A stretch of DNA of 64,000 nucleotides from Paracoccus laeviglucosivorans (GTDB lineage Bacteria; Pseudomonadota; Alphaproteobacteria; Rhodobacterales; Rhodobacteraceae): NCBI RefSeq assembly GCF_900182695.1, contig NZ_FXTK01000005.1:239435-303434 (forward strand), given 5' to 3'. This document shows positions 34,464 to 43,697 of this stretch, in pieces. Positions within the stretch are counted from its first letter, which is position 1. Every line of letters begins with the position of its first letter. The position numbers and the translations under genes were made by a program. Below the pieces are notes generated by a model. The model saw nothing but the letters and a program-made list of their open reading frames with translations, was not told the DNA's origin and ran no database searches.

Positions 34464-36713
34464 TTAGCCGCATTCCGAATGGCCGCAATGGGGGCAGGTC
34501 ATGCAGCCTTCGACCATCCGCATCCCGTATTGACCGCAATTCGGACAGGCCGGGCCGCGCGGCGGTTCCGCCGCCATGGCTTTGGGGTCAGATTTCAGCC
34601 CCATGCCTTCGCCCGCGATAAAGCCCGTGGCGACCATGTGGCGTTCGATAACTCCGCCAATCGCCGCCAGAATCGAGGGCACATAGCGCCCGCCCATCCA
34701 CGCCCCGCCGCGCGGATCGAAGACCGCCTTCAACTCCTCGACCACAAAGGACACATCGCCGCCGCGCCGGAACACCGCCGAAATCATCCGGGTCAGCGCG
34801 ACGGTCCAGGCGTAATGCTCCATGTTCTTCGAGTTGATGAACACTTCGAAGGGGCGGCGGTGGCCCGATTGCACGATGTCGTTGATGGTGATGTAGATCG
34901 CATGTTCACTGCCGGGAAATTTCAGCTTGTAGGTCTGGCCTTCCAGCGCGGCGGGGCGGTCCAGCGGTTCGGTCAGATAGACCACTTCTGCGTCAGACGC
35001 GGCGGGGAGTGGGGCGGTTTCAGCGACCGATAGGACCGAACCCGTGACCTCGTTCGGGCGATAGGTGGTGCAGCCCTTGCAGCCCTGATCCCATGCGGCC
35101 AGATAGACATCCTTGAATGCCTCGAACCCGATATCCACCGGGCAGTTGATCGTCTTGGAAATCGAGCTGTCCACCCATTCCTGCGCCGCCGCCTGCATCG
35201 CGACGTGATCCATCGGGGCCAGCGTCTGGGCGTTGACGAAATGGTCGGGCAGGGGGGCGTCGCCATGCAGGTCGCGCCACGCTTGGACGGCGTAATCGAC
35301 CACCTCCTCCTCGGTGCGGCTGCCGTCTTTTTGCAAGACCTTGCGGGTATAGGCATAGGCAAAGACCGGCTCGATCCCGGAACTGACATTGCCCGCGTAA
35401 AGGCTGATGGTGCCGGTCGGCGCGATGCTGGTCAAAAGCGCGTTGCGGATACCATGCGTGGCGACCGCCTGGCGCAGATCACCGTCCATCCGCGCCATGA
35501 AGCCCGATCCCAGGAACCCCGCCGCATCGAACAGCGGAAACGGCCCCTTTTCCTGCGCCAGGCCGACCGAGGCCCAATAGGCGGAATGCGCAATCGCCCG
35601 CATCCAGTCGCGCGTTGCCTGCACCGCATCCGGTGCGCCATAGCGCAGCCCCAGCATCAGCAGCGCATCGGCCAGCCCGGTCACGCCCAGCCCCAGACGT
35701 CGCTTGGCCTGCGCTTCGGCCGCCTGTTGCGGCAGCGGAAAGCGCGAGGCATCGACCACGTTGTCCATCATGCGGATCGCGGTGCGCGTCAGGTCGTCCA
35801 GCGCCGCCATGTCCATCTGCGCCTGCGGCGTAAACGGTTCCCGCACCAGCCGCGCCAGATTGACCGAACCCAGCAGGCAGGCACCATAGGGTGGCAAAGG
35901 CTGTTCGCCGCAGGGGTTCGTCGCGGCGATGGTTTCGGCGTATGCCAGATTGTTCATCCGGTTGATGCGGTCGATAAAGATCACGCCCGGCTCGGCATAG
36001 TCATAGGTCGCGCGCATGATCCGGTTCCACAGATCGCGGGCCGCCAGCGTGTGAAACACCTTGCCGCCGAACCGAAGATCCCAAGGCCCGTCATCCTTGA
36101 CCGCCTGCATAAAAGCGTCCGTCACCAGCACCGACAGATTGAACATGCGCAGCCGCGCGCTGTCCTGCTTGGCCTGAATGAAATCCTCGATGTCCGGGTG
36201 GTCGCAGCGCATCGTCGCCATCATCGCGCCCCGGCGCGAGCCTGCCGACATGATCGTGCGGCACATCGCGTCCCAGACATCCATGAAGCTCAGCGGCCCC
36301 GAGGCATCCGCCGCCACGCCCTTCACCTCGGACCCTTTGGGGCGGATGGTGCTGAAATCATAGCCGATGCCGCCGCCCTGCTGCATGGTCAGCGCGGCTT
36401 CCTTCAGCATGTCGAAGATGCCCGCCATGCTGTCGGGGATGGTGCCCATGACGAAGCAGTTGAACAGCGTCACATCGCGCCCCGTGCCCGCACCTGCAAG
36501 GATGCGTCCGGCGGGCAGAAAGCGGAAATCTTCCAGCGCGTGGTAAAAGCGGTCCTCCCACGCGGCGGGGTCGGCCTCGACGCGGGCCAGATCGCGGGCG
36601 ACGCGGCGCCAGCTATCCTCGACCGACAGATCGGCAGGCTGGCCGCCTGCGTCCCTTAGCCGGTATTTCATGTCCCAGATCTGTTCGGCAATGGGGGCAG
36701 CGAAGCGGGTCAT
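34464..36713 (-). CDS. nrdJ: Adenosylcobalamin-dependent (class II) ribonucleotide reductase
   Basis: A 749-residue enzyme that makes deoxyribonucleotides using a B12-derived radical. The catalytic loop TNPCGEQPLPPYGACLLGS is at about 265-283, with radical-site Cys268, Glu270 and the redox cysteines C86 (LFNCFVM) and C279. TSIAPTGTISLYAGNVSSGIEP is the other active-site block. The C-terminus is a zinc ribbon with CPNCG and CPHCG that delivers electrons. ATP-cone regulation is not visible. GGAGAGA precedes the ATG. Only 61 bases separate it from the next gene upstream, so no cobalamin riboswitch fits there. Confidence 0.95.
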   Translation of the reverse strand: MTRFAAPIAEQIWDMKYRLRDAGGQPADLSVEDSWRRVARDLARVEADPAAWEDRFYHALEDFRFLPAGRILAGAGTGRDVTLFNCFVMGTIPDSMAGIFDMLKEAALTMQQGGGIGYDFSTIRPKGSEVKGVAADASGPLSFMDVWDAMCRTIMSAGSRRGAMMATMRCDHPDIEDFIQAKQDSARLRMFNLSVLVTDAFMQAVKDDGPWDLRFGGKVFHTLAARDLWNRIMRATYDYAEPGVIFIDRINRMNNLAYAETIAATNPCGEQPLPPYGACLLGSVNLARLVREPFTPQAQMDMAALDDLTRTAIRMMDNVVDASRFPLPQQAAEAQAKRRLGLGVTGLADALLMLGLRYGAPDAVQATRDWMRAIAHSAYWASVGLAQEKGPFPLFDAAGFLGSGFMARMDGDLRQAVATHGIRNALLTSIAPTGTISLYAGNVSSGIEPVFAYAYTRKVLQKDGSRTEEEVVDYAVQAWRDLHGDAPLPDHFVNAQTLAPMDHVAMQAAAQEWVDSSISKTINCPVDIGFEAFKDVYLAAWDQGCKGCTTYRPNEVTGSVLSVAETAPLPAASDAEVVYLTEPLDRPAALEGQTYKLKFPGSEHAIYITINDIVQSGHRRPFEVFINSKNMEHYAWTVALTRMISAVFRRGGDVSFVVEELKAVFDPRGGAWMGGRYVPSILAAIGGVIERHMVATGFIAGEGMGLKSDPKAMAAEPPRGPACPNCGQYGMRMVEGCMTCPHCGHSECG

Positions 36714-36774
36714 CTTCTCTCCTGTGCCAAGGCTTGGGCGCAGAATAGCAGATAATCACCGGCTTTGCCGATTG

Positions 36775-37413
36775 TCAGGCCCCCGTCAGCTCATCAATGA
36801 CCTGCATCCACAGGCTGGCGGGCTGCGCGCCGGTGACGACATGGCTGTCGGCCACCACGAAGGTCGGGACCGAGCTGATGCCGCGCTGGCGGGCGTGGAT
36901 TTCGCGGCTGGCCACCTCGTCGCGGTCCTCGGTCGTGGCCAGCAGGCGGCGGATCATGGCGGGGTCCATGCCCGCCTTTTCGCCAATATCCGCCAGCACG
37001 TCGGGGTTCGAGATATTCCTCCCCTCGCGCCAATGCGCGCGCATCAGCCCGGACATCACCGGGGTCTGCGCGCCTTCAAGCCCGGCCCAATGCATCAGGC
37101 GATGGGCGTTCAGCGTGTTCGGAATACGCTCGATCAGGCTGGGATTGATCCACAGGCCCAGCCGCTCGCTGGCCTCCATCACCGGCTTCATGGCGGCAAG
37201 GATGCCTTTCTCATCGCCGAATTTCATCTTCATATAGGCGACGTGATCCATGCCCGCCTGCGGCATTTGCGGGTCCAGCCGGAACGGCTGCCACGTGATC
37301 GCGAATGGATGGTCGGGACGGCTTTCCAGCGCGCGGTCCAGTTCGGCCTTGCCGATCAGACACCACGGGCAGACTGGATCGGCAAAGATGTCAAGGCGAA
37401 CGGTTCCGGTCAT
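36775..37413 (-). CDS. FrnE-like DsbA-family oxidoreductase
   Basis: A 212-residue thioredoxin-fold protein without a signal peptide, so it is cytoplasmic. The active-site CPWC is at 15-18 (FADPVCPWCLIG), the all-alpha insertion holds PQAGMDHVAYMKMKFGD, and the cis-Pro loop is ISSVPTFVVAD. FrnE of Deinococcus is a disulphide isomerase linked to stress resistance; other relatives are 2-hydroxychromene-2-carboxylate isomerase-like. It lies between the acyl-CoA ligase gene (1-base gap) and nrdJ on the same strand, so read-through into nrdJ is likely. Confidence 0.88.
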   Translation of the reverse strand: MTGTVRLDIFADPVCPWCLIGKAELDRALESRPDHPFAITWQPFRLDPQMPQAGMDHVAYMKMKFGDEKGILAAMKPVMEASERLGLWINPSLIERIPNTLNAHRLMHWAGLEGAQTPVMSGLMRAHWREGRNISNPDVLADIGEKAGMDPAMIRRLLATTEDRDEVASREIHARQRGISSVPTFVVADSHVVTGAQPASLWMQVIDELTGA

Positions 37414-37414
37414 G

Positions 37415-38842
37415 TCAGCGGTCCTTACGATAGGTATCGCGCAAAGCGCGGCGGTTGATCTTGCCTGTCGCCGTGCGGGGCAGGGCGGTCAGGCGGATGT
37501 ATTCGCGCGGCTGCTTATAGCGCGCAAGCCGTTCCTCGGCATGGCTCTGCATCGCGTCGGGCGTGGCGTCGCCGGTCCAGAAGGCTGCGATGATCGTGCC
37601 CGAGGGGACGCAGATTTCCGTCACCGCCACCTCTCCCGCGGCGGGGGCTTGGGCCAGTGTATCCTCGACCTCGGCGGGGGACAGGCGAAAGCCGCCGGCG
37701 TTCATCATGTCATCGGCGCGGCCCAGCGTGCGGATCGCGCCTTGGGGCGTTTCCTCGGCCATGTCTCCGGTCAGGAACCAGTCGCCGTCGAAACGTGCGG
37801 CAGTGTCCTGTGGCTGGTCCAGATAGCCCAGAAACAGCCCCGGATCGCTGCGATGCACGGCCAGTTGTCCGTCACGGATCGCGATGCGGCGACCGGGCTG
37901 GGCGAAACCCGCCGTGCCTTCGGGTGCGGGGCGTGCCGGACTGCCGGACAGGAAGGTCGAGCATTCCGACATGCCCATCGCCTCATGCAGATCGGTGCCG
38001 GTGCGGGCCTGCCAGTCGCGGCGCAGCGCGGGGTCCAGCCGTTCGCCCGCCGTCAGGCCGTGGCGCAGGGTGGCGCATGGCCTCCAGTCCGCGCGCAGCA
38101 TCCGGCGAAAGACGCCGGGGGCCGCGGCAATGATCGTGGCGCCGTGGCGGCTGCCGATCAGCGGGATCTGTTCCGGCGTCACGCCCGCCGCCGGGATCAG
38201 TGCGGTCGCGCCGATGGTCCAGGGGTCCATCAGCCCGGTCCCCAGCGTGAATGTCCAGTTGAACGCGCCTGCATGCAGCAAAAGGTCCTGCGCGGTCAGC
38301 CCATACCAGCCGTCAAACATCATGCGCCGCGCAAGGATCGCGCGATGGGCATGGCAGACGGCGCGCGGCTGCCCGGAAGACCCCGAGGTAAAGACGATAT
38401 ATGCCAGCCGGTCCGGGTCGCCTTGGGCGAAATCGGCGGGCGGCAAATCTGCAAATGCCGCGATTTCGCCTGCGGTGATGACGCGCGCCGCGTGGTCGGG
38501 CAGCGCCACGCCATCTTCATGCGCGATGGCCGCAGGTTCGATGACCCCGGCCAGCCGCGTGATTTCGGGCACGGTCAGCTGTGCCGAGGTGGGCACGGGC
38601 ACGATGCCTGCGGCGATTGCCGCAAGATAGGTCACAGGAAAGGCGGGCGTATTGCCCAGCCGCATCAGCAGCCGGTCGCCGGGAACAAGGCCCGATTGCA
38701 GAAGCCCTGTCGCCGTGCCCAGCACCGCGTGGCGCAGCCGCGCATGGGACCAGCGGTCGGCACGGCTTAGGCCCAGCACCGACATGGCCAGCTTGTCGGG
38801 CGTCTCCAGCCCTGCCTGCAGCACATATTGCGCCAGATTCAT
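37415..38842 (-). CDS. Acyl-CoA synthetase (AMP-forming ligase)
   Basis: A 475-residue ANL-superfamily enzyme. P-loop motif VFTSGSSGQPRAVCHAH, aryl-binding A5-like SECSTFLSGSP, hinge and A8 motif GRADDMMNAGGFRLSPAEVED and the catalytic-Lys motif LPRTATGKINRRALR are all present. It activates a carboxylic acid as acyl-AMP and then acyl-CoA. Its short length resembles benzoate- and short-chain-type ligases; the substrate is unknown. ATG 38842 is chosen because GGGGAAAG upstream fits better than the earlier ATG. It is first in a likely operon with the FrnE-like gene and nrdJ. Confidence 0.88.
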   Translation of the reverse strand: MNLAQYVLQAGLETPDKLAMSVLGLSRADRWSHARLRHAVLGTATGLLQSGLVPGDRLLMRLGNTPAFPVTYLAAIAAGIVPVPTSAQLTVPEITRLAGVIEPAAIAHEDGVALPDHAARVITAGEIAAFADLPPADFAQGDPDRLAYIVFTSGSSGQPRAVCHAHRAILARRMMFDGWYGLTAQDLLLHAGAFNWTFTLGTGLMDPWTIGATALIPAAGVTPEQIPLIGSRHGATIIAAAPGVFRRMLRADWRPCATLRHGLTAGERLDPALRRDWQARTGTDLHEAMGMSECSTFLSGSPARPAPEGTAGFAQPGRRIAIRDGQLAVHRSDPGLFLGYLDQPQDTAARFDGDWFLTGDMAEETPQGAIRTLGRADDMMNAGGFRLSPAEVEDTLAQAPAAGEVAVTEICVPSGTIIAAFWTGDATPDAMQSHAEERLARYKQPREYIRLTALPRTATGKINRRALRDTYRKDR

Positions 38843-38898
38843 CGCGGCTTTCCCCATGGCCGACCAGATATGCCGTCAGTCCCGGCGATGAAAGGGCT

Positions 38899-38937
38899 GC
38901 TGAAATGAAAACGGCCCGCGACGGGGCGGGCCGTTTC
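38899..38937 (-). terminator. Terminator of the cold-shock gene
   Basis: GAAAACGGCCCGC (38907-38919) pairs with GCGGGCCGTTTC (38926-38937). On the reverse strand it is followed by ATTTCAG. It lies about 20 bases past the csp stop. Confidence 0.8.
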
Positions 38938-38958
38938 CAAATTCGCAGGAACTGCCGA

Positions 38959-39165
38959 TCAGAGCAGTTTCAGGTCGCTGGCCGAGCTGCGGCCATCGCG
39001 GCCGGACTGCAGTTCATAGGCGATTTTCTGGTTGTCGTTCAGGCCGGTCAGACCCGCACGCTCGACAGCCGAGATATGCACGAACACATCTTTGCCGCCG
39101 TCATCGGGCGCGATGAAGCCATAGCCTTTGGTGGCGTTAAACCATTTCACGGTGCCGGTAGCCAT
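38959..39165 (-). CDS. cspA: Cold-shock protein
   Basis: A 68-residue OB-fold RNA chaperone. RNP1 is KGYGFIAPD (about 13-21) and RNP2 is VFVHISA (about 27-33), after the typical [12 protein letters not shown] start. It binds single-stranded RNA and DNA and melts structure at low temperature or during growth changes. The ATG at 39165 follows GGAGAGACGGTA. The upstream gap to thrS (about 220 bases) allows the long structured leader usual for csp genes, but I cannot define one from the sequence alone. It has its own terminator. Confidence 0.96.
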   Translation of the reverse strand: MATGTVKWFNATKGYGFIAPDDGGKDVFVHISAVERAGLTGLNDNQKIAYELQSGRDGRSSASDLKLL

Positions 39166-39388
39166 AATTACCGTCTCTCCTTCAAGTCCTCCCGGTGCGA
39201 TATTGCGCCGGGCCGTGCAGCCCTTTCCCGTCAAGTCCGGCTGCCCCGTGAAGGGAGCGGTAGAAAGTCGTGCTCACGCGGATGAGAGGATGAACGATTC
39301 GCTGCAAAAGGCAAGCAATAATGCGCCACACAACGCGACCACTGGTCGCGCTATGCGGGATCTTCGGCAAATTGTTGCTGACCGAAAA

Positions 39389-41335
39389 TCAGCGCAGATC
39401 AGGTGGTGTCGCTTCGGCAACCAGCGCTTGCATCGCCATTTCAAGCGTCAGGCTTTCGCTGCCCTGCTTGTCCAGACGCCGGACTGAAACGGTGCGTTCC
39501 TCGACCTCTTTCATGCCGACCGCCATGATGACAGGCACCTTGCCGACCGAATGTTCGCGGACCTTGTAGTTGATCTTTTCGTTGCGCGTATCAGCTTCGG
39601 CACGGATGCCCGCGGCGCGCAGGGTCTCGACGACCTCATGCACATAAGTATCTGCGCCAGACACGATGGATGCAACCACGACCTGACGCGGGGCCAGCCA
39701 AAGCGGCATCTTGCCTGCGTAGTTTTCGATCAGGATGCCGATAAAGCGTTCGAAACTGCCCAGCACGGCGCGGTGCAGCATGACGGGCATGTGCTTATGG
39801 CCGTCCTCGCCGATATATTCCGCGTCCAGCCGGTCGGGCAGGTTGAAGTCGCATTGGAACGTGCCGCATTGCCATTCGCGGCCGATCGCGTCGGTCAGCT
39901 TGAAATCCAGCTTGGGACCGTAAAAGGCGCCGTCGCCCTCATTGATCTCATAGGGCAGGCCCAGATGTTCGATGGCGCCTTTCAGCGCGGCCTCGGCCTT
40001 GTCCCAGATCTCATCGGAGCCTACGCGCACATCGGGGCGGGTGGACAGCTTGATGTCGAACTTGGCAAACCCAAGGTGGTCATAGACCGAGGACAGCAGG
40101 CTGATGAAGCCCGCGCATTCGGCCTGAATCTGATCCTCGGTGCAGAAGATATGCGCGTCGTCCTGCACGAAGCCGCGCACCCGCATCAGCCCATGCATCG
40201 AACCCGAGGATTCGTAGCGGTGGCACGATCCGAACTCGGCCAGCCGCAGGGGCAGGTCGCGATAGGATTTCAGGCCCTGATTATAGACCTGAACGTGGCA
40301 GGGGCAGTTCATGGGTTTCAGCGCGTTGATGCGCTTTTCCTTGGCGCCTTCCTCGTCCACCTCAACGATGAACATGTTTTCGCGGTAGGCTTCCCAATGG
40401 CCCGACTTTTCCCACAGGATGCGGTCCACGACCTGCGGCGTCTTGATTTCCTTATAGCCCGCGCGGATCAGGCGGCGGCGCATATAGGCCTCAAGCTCGC
40501 GATAGACGGTCCAGCCGTTCGGGTGCCAGAAGACCATGCCCGGCGCTTCTTCCTGGAAATGGAACAGCTCCATTTCGCGGCCCAGCTTGCGGTGGTCGCG
40601 CTTTGCGGCCTCCTCCAGCATGGTCATATGGGCTTTCAGGTCGTCGCGGTTGCGGAAGGCCACGCCATAGATGCGTTGCAGCATGGGGCGCGAGGCGTCG
40701 CCCAGCCAGTAAGCGCCCGCCACATGCGTCAGCTTGAAGGCGTCCGCCGGAACCTGCCCGGTGTTTTGCAGATGCGGGCCGCGGCAAAGGTCTTGCCAAT
40801 CGCCGTGCCAATACATCCGCAGGTCTTCGCCTTCGGGGATGCGGTCGATCAGTTCGACTTTGAACGGCTCATTGCGGTCCTGATAATAGGCCACGGCGCG
40901 GGCGCGGTCCCAGACTTCGGTGCGGACGGGATCGCGGGCATTGATGATCTGCTTCATCCGCGCCTCGATCTGGCCAAGGTCTTCGGGGGTAAAGGGTTCC
41001 GCGCGGTCGAAATCGTAGAACCAACCCTGATCGCGGACCGGGCCGATGGTGACTTTCACGTCGGGCCAGATGTCCTGCACGGCGCGGGCCATGATATGCG
41101 CCAGATCGTGGCGGATCAGTTCCAGCGCCGGGTCTGCGTCCTTCATGGTGTTGATGGCGATGCGACCGCTGGCGTTGATGGGCCATGCAAGGTCGATATG
41201 TTGGCCGTCCAGATTTGCCGAAATCGCGTTCTTCGCAAGGCTTGGCGCGATCGAGGCCGCAACCTCGGCTGCCGTCACGCCTGCGGGATAGTCGCGCGAA
41301 TTGCCATCGGGAAAGGTCAGAGAGATCTGGGACAT
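39389..41335 (-). CDS. thrS: Threonyl-tRNA synthetase
   Basis: A 648-residue class II aminoacyl-tRNA synthetase that charges tRNA-Thr. Domains in order: TGS (about 1-65, [15 protein letters not shown]), the editing domain with [12 protein letters not shown] (about 75-86), the catalytic core from about residue 245 with [10 protein letters not shown] (zinc Cys) and [15 protein letters not shown] motif 2 ([28 protein letters not shown]), motif 3 [17 protein letters not shown], and an anticodon-binding domain from about 550. Length is normal. GAGGAGG lies before the ATG. No T-box or obvious leader hairpin is visible. Confidence 0.97.
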   Translation of the reverse strand: MSQISLTFPDGNSRDYPAGVTAAEVAASIAPSLAKNAISANLDGQHIDLAWPINASGRIAINTMKDADPALELIRHDLAHIMARAVQDIWPDVKVTIGPVRDQGWFYDFDRAEPFTPEDLGQIEARMKQIINARDPVRTEVWDRARAVAYYQDRNEPFKVELIDRIPEGEDLRMYWHGDWQDLCRGPHLQNTGQVPADAFKLTHVAGAYWLGDASRPMLQRIYGVAFRNRDDLKAHMTMLEEAAKRDHRKLGREMELFHFQEEAPGMVFWHPNGWTVYRELEAYMRRRLIRAGYKEIKTPQVVDRILWEKSGHWEAYRENMFIVEVDEEGAKEKRINALKPMNCPCHVQVYNQGLKSYRDLPLRLAEFGSCHRYESSGSMHGLMRVRGFVQDDAHIFCTEDQIQAECAGFISLLSSVYDHLGFAKFDIKLSTRPDVRVGSDEIWDKAEAALKGAIEHLGLPYEINEGDGAFYGPKLDFKLTDAIGREWQCGTFQCDFNLPDRLDAEYIGEDGHKHMPVMLHRAVLGSFERFIGILIENYAGKMPLWLAPRQVVVASIVSGADTYVHEVVETLRAAGIRAEADTRNEKINYKVREHSVGKVPVIMAVGMKEVEERTVSVRRLDKQGSESLTLEMAMQALVAEATPPDLR

Positions 41336-41480
41336 GGAAAGTCCTCCTCGTCGGTTTGGCGCCCACGGAACGCCCGGTTGCGGGTTATGTCTGTGCCGGG
41401 GGTGTCGCGCGATTGCCGGGCGATGTCAATGCAGTTAGGGGTTGCGTATCACGACACCGCCGCAGCTTGGGAGCCATGAC

Positions 41481-42212
41481 ATGACCGAATTTCTGGAAGG
41501 CCCAAAGGGGCAACTGGCCTATGCGCAGACCAAGGGGCAGGGGCCGGGCGTGGTGTTTCTGGGCGGTTTTCGTTCCGATATGCAGGGCACCAAGGCCGTC
41601 TGGCTTGAGGCATGGGCGCAGGCGCAGAACCGCGCCTTTCTGCGCTTCGACTATTCCGGGCACGGCGAATCCGATGGCGCATTCGAGGATGGCTGCATCG
41701 GCGATTGGCTGGCCGATGCGCAGGCGGTTCTTAGCCTGACGGATGGGCCGCAGGTGCTGGTCGGGTCGTCTATGGGCGGCTGGATCAGCCTGCTGCTGGC
41801 GCGGACGATGCCCGAGCGTGTGGCGGGGCTGGTGACCATTGCCGCCGCGCCCGATTTTACCGAGCGCGGCTTTTGGCCCGAATTTACCGACGAACAGCGC
41901 GCCGCCCTGCTGCGCGACGGGCAGGTTCTGCGGCCCAGCGATTACGGTGATCCCTATGTGATCACGCGCAAGCTGATCGAAGATGGGCGCAATCATCAGG
42001 TGCTGGCCCAGCCGCTGACGCTGCCTTTCCCCGTGCGTTTCCTGCAGGGCACGGCAGATGCGGATGTGCCGGTCAGCTGGGCCACCGATCTGCTGGACCA
42101 TGCCAGCGGGCCGGATATGCGGCTGACGCTGGTCAAGGGGGCGGATCACCGCTTTTCGACGCCGGAATGTCTGGACCTGATCGGCGCGGCGATTGCGGAT
42201 GTGCTGGAATAA
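41481..42212 (+). CDS. Alpha/beta hydrolase (ABHD10-like)
   Basis: A 243-residue serine hydrolase. The nucleophile elbow GSSMGGWISLL is at about 94-104, with the oxyanion region GVVFLGGFRSDMQGTKA, the RFDYSGHGESDG strand and a C-terminal KGADHRFS holding the likely catalytic His. The layout matches bacterial relatives of mitochondrial ABHD10, a thioesterase/glucuronidase. The natural substrate is unknown. It is divergent from thrS, 145 bases apart, and ends at a bidirectional terminator shared with phaZ. Confidence 0.82.
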   Translation: MTEFLEGPKGQLAYAQTKGQGPGVVFLGGFRSDMQGTKAVWLEAWAQAQNRAFLRFDYSGHGESDGAFEDGCIGDWLADAQAVLSLTDGPQVLVGSSMGGWISLLLARTMPERVAGLVTIAAAPDFTERGFWPEFTDEQRAALLRDGQVLRPSDYGDPYVITRKLIEDGRNHQVLAQPLTLPFPVRFLQGTADADVPVSWATDLLDHASGPDMRLTLVKGADHRFSTPECLDLIGAAIADVLE

Positions 42213-42217
42213 AGCAA

Positions 42218-42244
42218 AAGGCGCGGCCACCGGGGCCGCGCCTT
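42218..42244. terminator. Bidirectional terminator between the hydrolase and phaZ
   Basis: AAGGCGCGGCC (42218-42228) pairs with GGCCGCGCCTT (42234-42244). It lies 6 bases past one stop and 8 bases before the convergent phaZ stop. A-rich and T-containing flanks suit both directions. Confidence 0.75.
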
Positions 42245-42251
42245 CGTGGCT

Positions 42252-43595
42252 TTAAACGGCAATCTTGCCGTCTTCTTCGCGCGGGGTGCTGACGCCGCAA
42301 TCAACGGGTTGCGGGCCACCGCGACGGCGTTTGGCAGGCGTCGCATCGCCAAGATGTTCGTCGATGAAGTCCAGAACCAGCGGACGGATGTTCAGCCGCC
42401 AGCTTTTGCCGGCAAAGATGCCGTAATGCCCTGCATTCGGTTCCAGATGCTGCGTCTTGCGGTTGGCGGGAATGCCGGTGCACAGATCCAGCGCCGCAAC
42501 GCATTGGCCGGGGGCCGAGATGTCGTCATTCGCCCCCTCGACGGTCATCAGCGCCACGTCCTTGATCGCCGAAATATCCACAGGTTTGCCGTTCACGGTG
42601 AAGGCATTGCGCGAGATTTCGTTGTTCTTGAAAATCCGCTCGACCGTGGACAGGTAGAATTCGGCGGTCATGTCCATCACTGCCAGATATTCGTCGTAAA
42701 ACTTGTTGTGCCGGTCGCCTTCCGACGCCTCGCCGCGGGCTTCGGCGAAGACCTGATCGATAAAGGCCTTGGCATGGGTGTCGGCATTCATCGCGATGAA
42801 CGAGCTAAGCTGTGCCAGACCCGGATAGACCATCCGCCCCGCGCCGCGATATTTGAAGCCGACCTGCTGGATCATCAGGTAATCCAGCTCTCCCATCGTC
42901 ATGCGATGACCGAAATCGGTCACGTCGGTCGCCTTGGCATCCGGGTCGATGGGGCCGCCTATAAGGATCAGCGAATTGGGTTGGGCCTTGGGTTCTTCGC
43001 GTGCAAGAATCGCGGTCGCGGCCAGCGCCAGCGGAGCGGGCTGGCAGATCGCGACGACATTGGTGCCCGCGCCCAGATGGCGGATGAAATCGACCAGATA
43101 CTGGGTGTAATCCTCGACATCGAACTTGCCCGCGCTGACGGGTATATCCCGCGCATTGTGCCAGTCTGTCACATAGACTTCGCAATCAGGCAGCAGTGAG
43201 GTAACCGTGGATCGGAGGAGGGTCGCATAATGCCCGGACATGGGCGCCACCAGCAGCACCTTGCGCGACATCGGGTTGCGCCGGGCGACCCGGAAATGCA
43301 CAAGGTCGCCAAAGTCGCGTTTCAGCACCGGCTCGACATAGACGATGTGGTCCTGACCGTCTTCGGACACGATGGCGGGAATGTCCCAGTCGGGCTTGAC
43401 GATCATGCGCGCATTGCTGCGTTCGGCAACGCGACCCCATGCGGCCATCAGCTTGAACATCGGGTTGGGGATCAGCGCGAAGGCAGGATAGGATCCGAAT
43501 GCCTTGGCCGTCGCGCCAAGCCATTCGTTCGTGCTGCGCATCGTTTCCATCGCATCATAGGACAAGATGCCTTTCAGGCCCTTGTAGCTCGTCAT
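42252..43595 (-). CDS. phaZ: Intracellular polyhydroxyalkanoate depolymerase
   Basis: A 447-residue cytoplasmic depolymerase that degrades stored PHB granules to hydroxybutyrate. The nucleophile is Cys184 in VVAICQPAPLALA, typical of the intracellular class, with a Cys instead of Ser in the elbow. GHYATLLRSTV and YVTDWHNARDIPVSAG flank it; the C-terminal GANDDISAPGQCVAA and PNAGHYGIFAGKSWR hold the Asp and His. GAGGTTTCTGA lies just before the ATG. It is divergent from phaC with about 100 bases between, so synthesis and breakdown share one control region. Confidence 0.94.
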   Translation of the reverse strand: MTSYKGLKGILSYDAMETMRSTNEWLGATAKAFGSYPAFALIPNPMFKLMAAWGRVAERSNARMIVKPDWDIPAIVSEDGQDHIVYVEPVLKRDFGDLVHFRVARRNPMSRKVLLVAPMSGHYATLLRSTVTSLLPDCEVYVTDWHNARDIPVSAGKFDVEDYTQYLVDFIRHLGAGTNVVAICQPAPLALAATAILAREEPKAQPNSLILIGGPIDPDAKATDVTDFGHRMTMGELDYLMIQQVGFKYRGAGRMVYPGLAQLSSFIAMNADTHAKAFIDQVFAEARGEASEGDRHNKFYDEYLAVMDMTAEFYLSTVERIFKNNEISRNAFTVNGKPVDISAIKDVALMTVEGANDDISAPGQCVAALDLCTGIPANRKTQHLEPNAGHYGIFAGKSWRLNIRPLVLDFIDEHLGDATPAKRRRGGPQPVDCGVSTPREEDGKIAV

Positions 43596-43640
43596 TTCAG
43601 AAACCTCGCTTTTATTAAGGTTTGCCTGGCAGGACTCCGC

Positions 43641-43668
43641 TTTACCTGCGTTTCCGGTCGGGCATAAT
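43641..43668 (+). promoter_or_regulatory. Candidate phaC promoter
   Basis: TTTACC (43641-43646), a 16-base spacer and CATAAT (43663-43668), about 30 bases before the phaC ATG. No CTGC-N3-GCAG PhaR site is seen here, in contrast to phaP. Confidence 0.4.
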
Positions 43669-43697
43669 GATTTTACGGATGGAGAGGATTGTCAATT

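Noticed and set aside
36714..36774. A cobalamin riboswitch for nrdJ
   Set aside because: Only 61 bases separate nrdJ from the gene upstream on the same strand, far too short for a B12 aptamer.
39551..41479. A 642-codon plus-strand open frame opposite thrS
   Set aside because: It mirrors the threonyl-tRNA synthetase frame, has His/Gln/Arg-rich unnatural composition and no start signal. It is a high-GC shadow.
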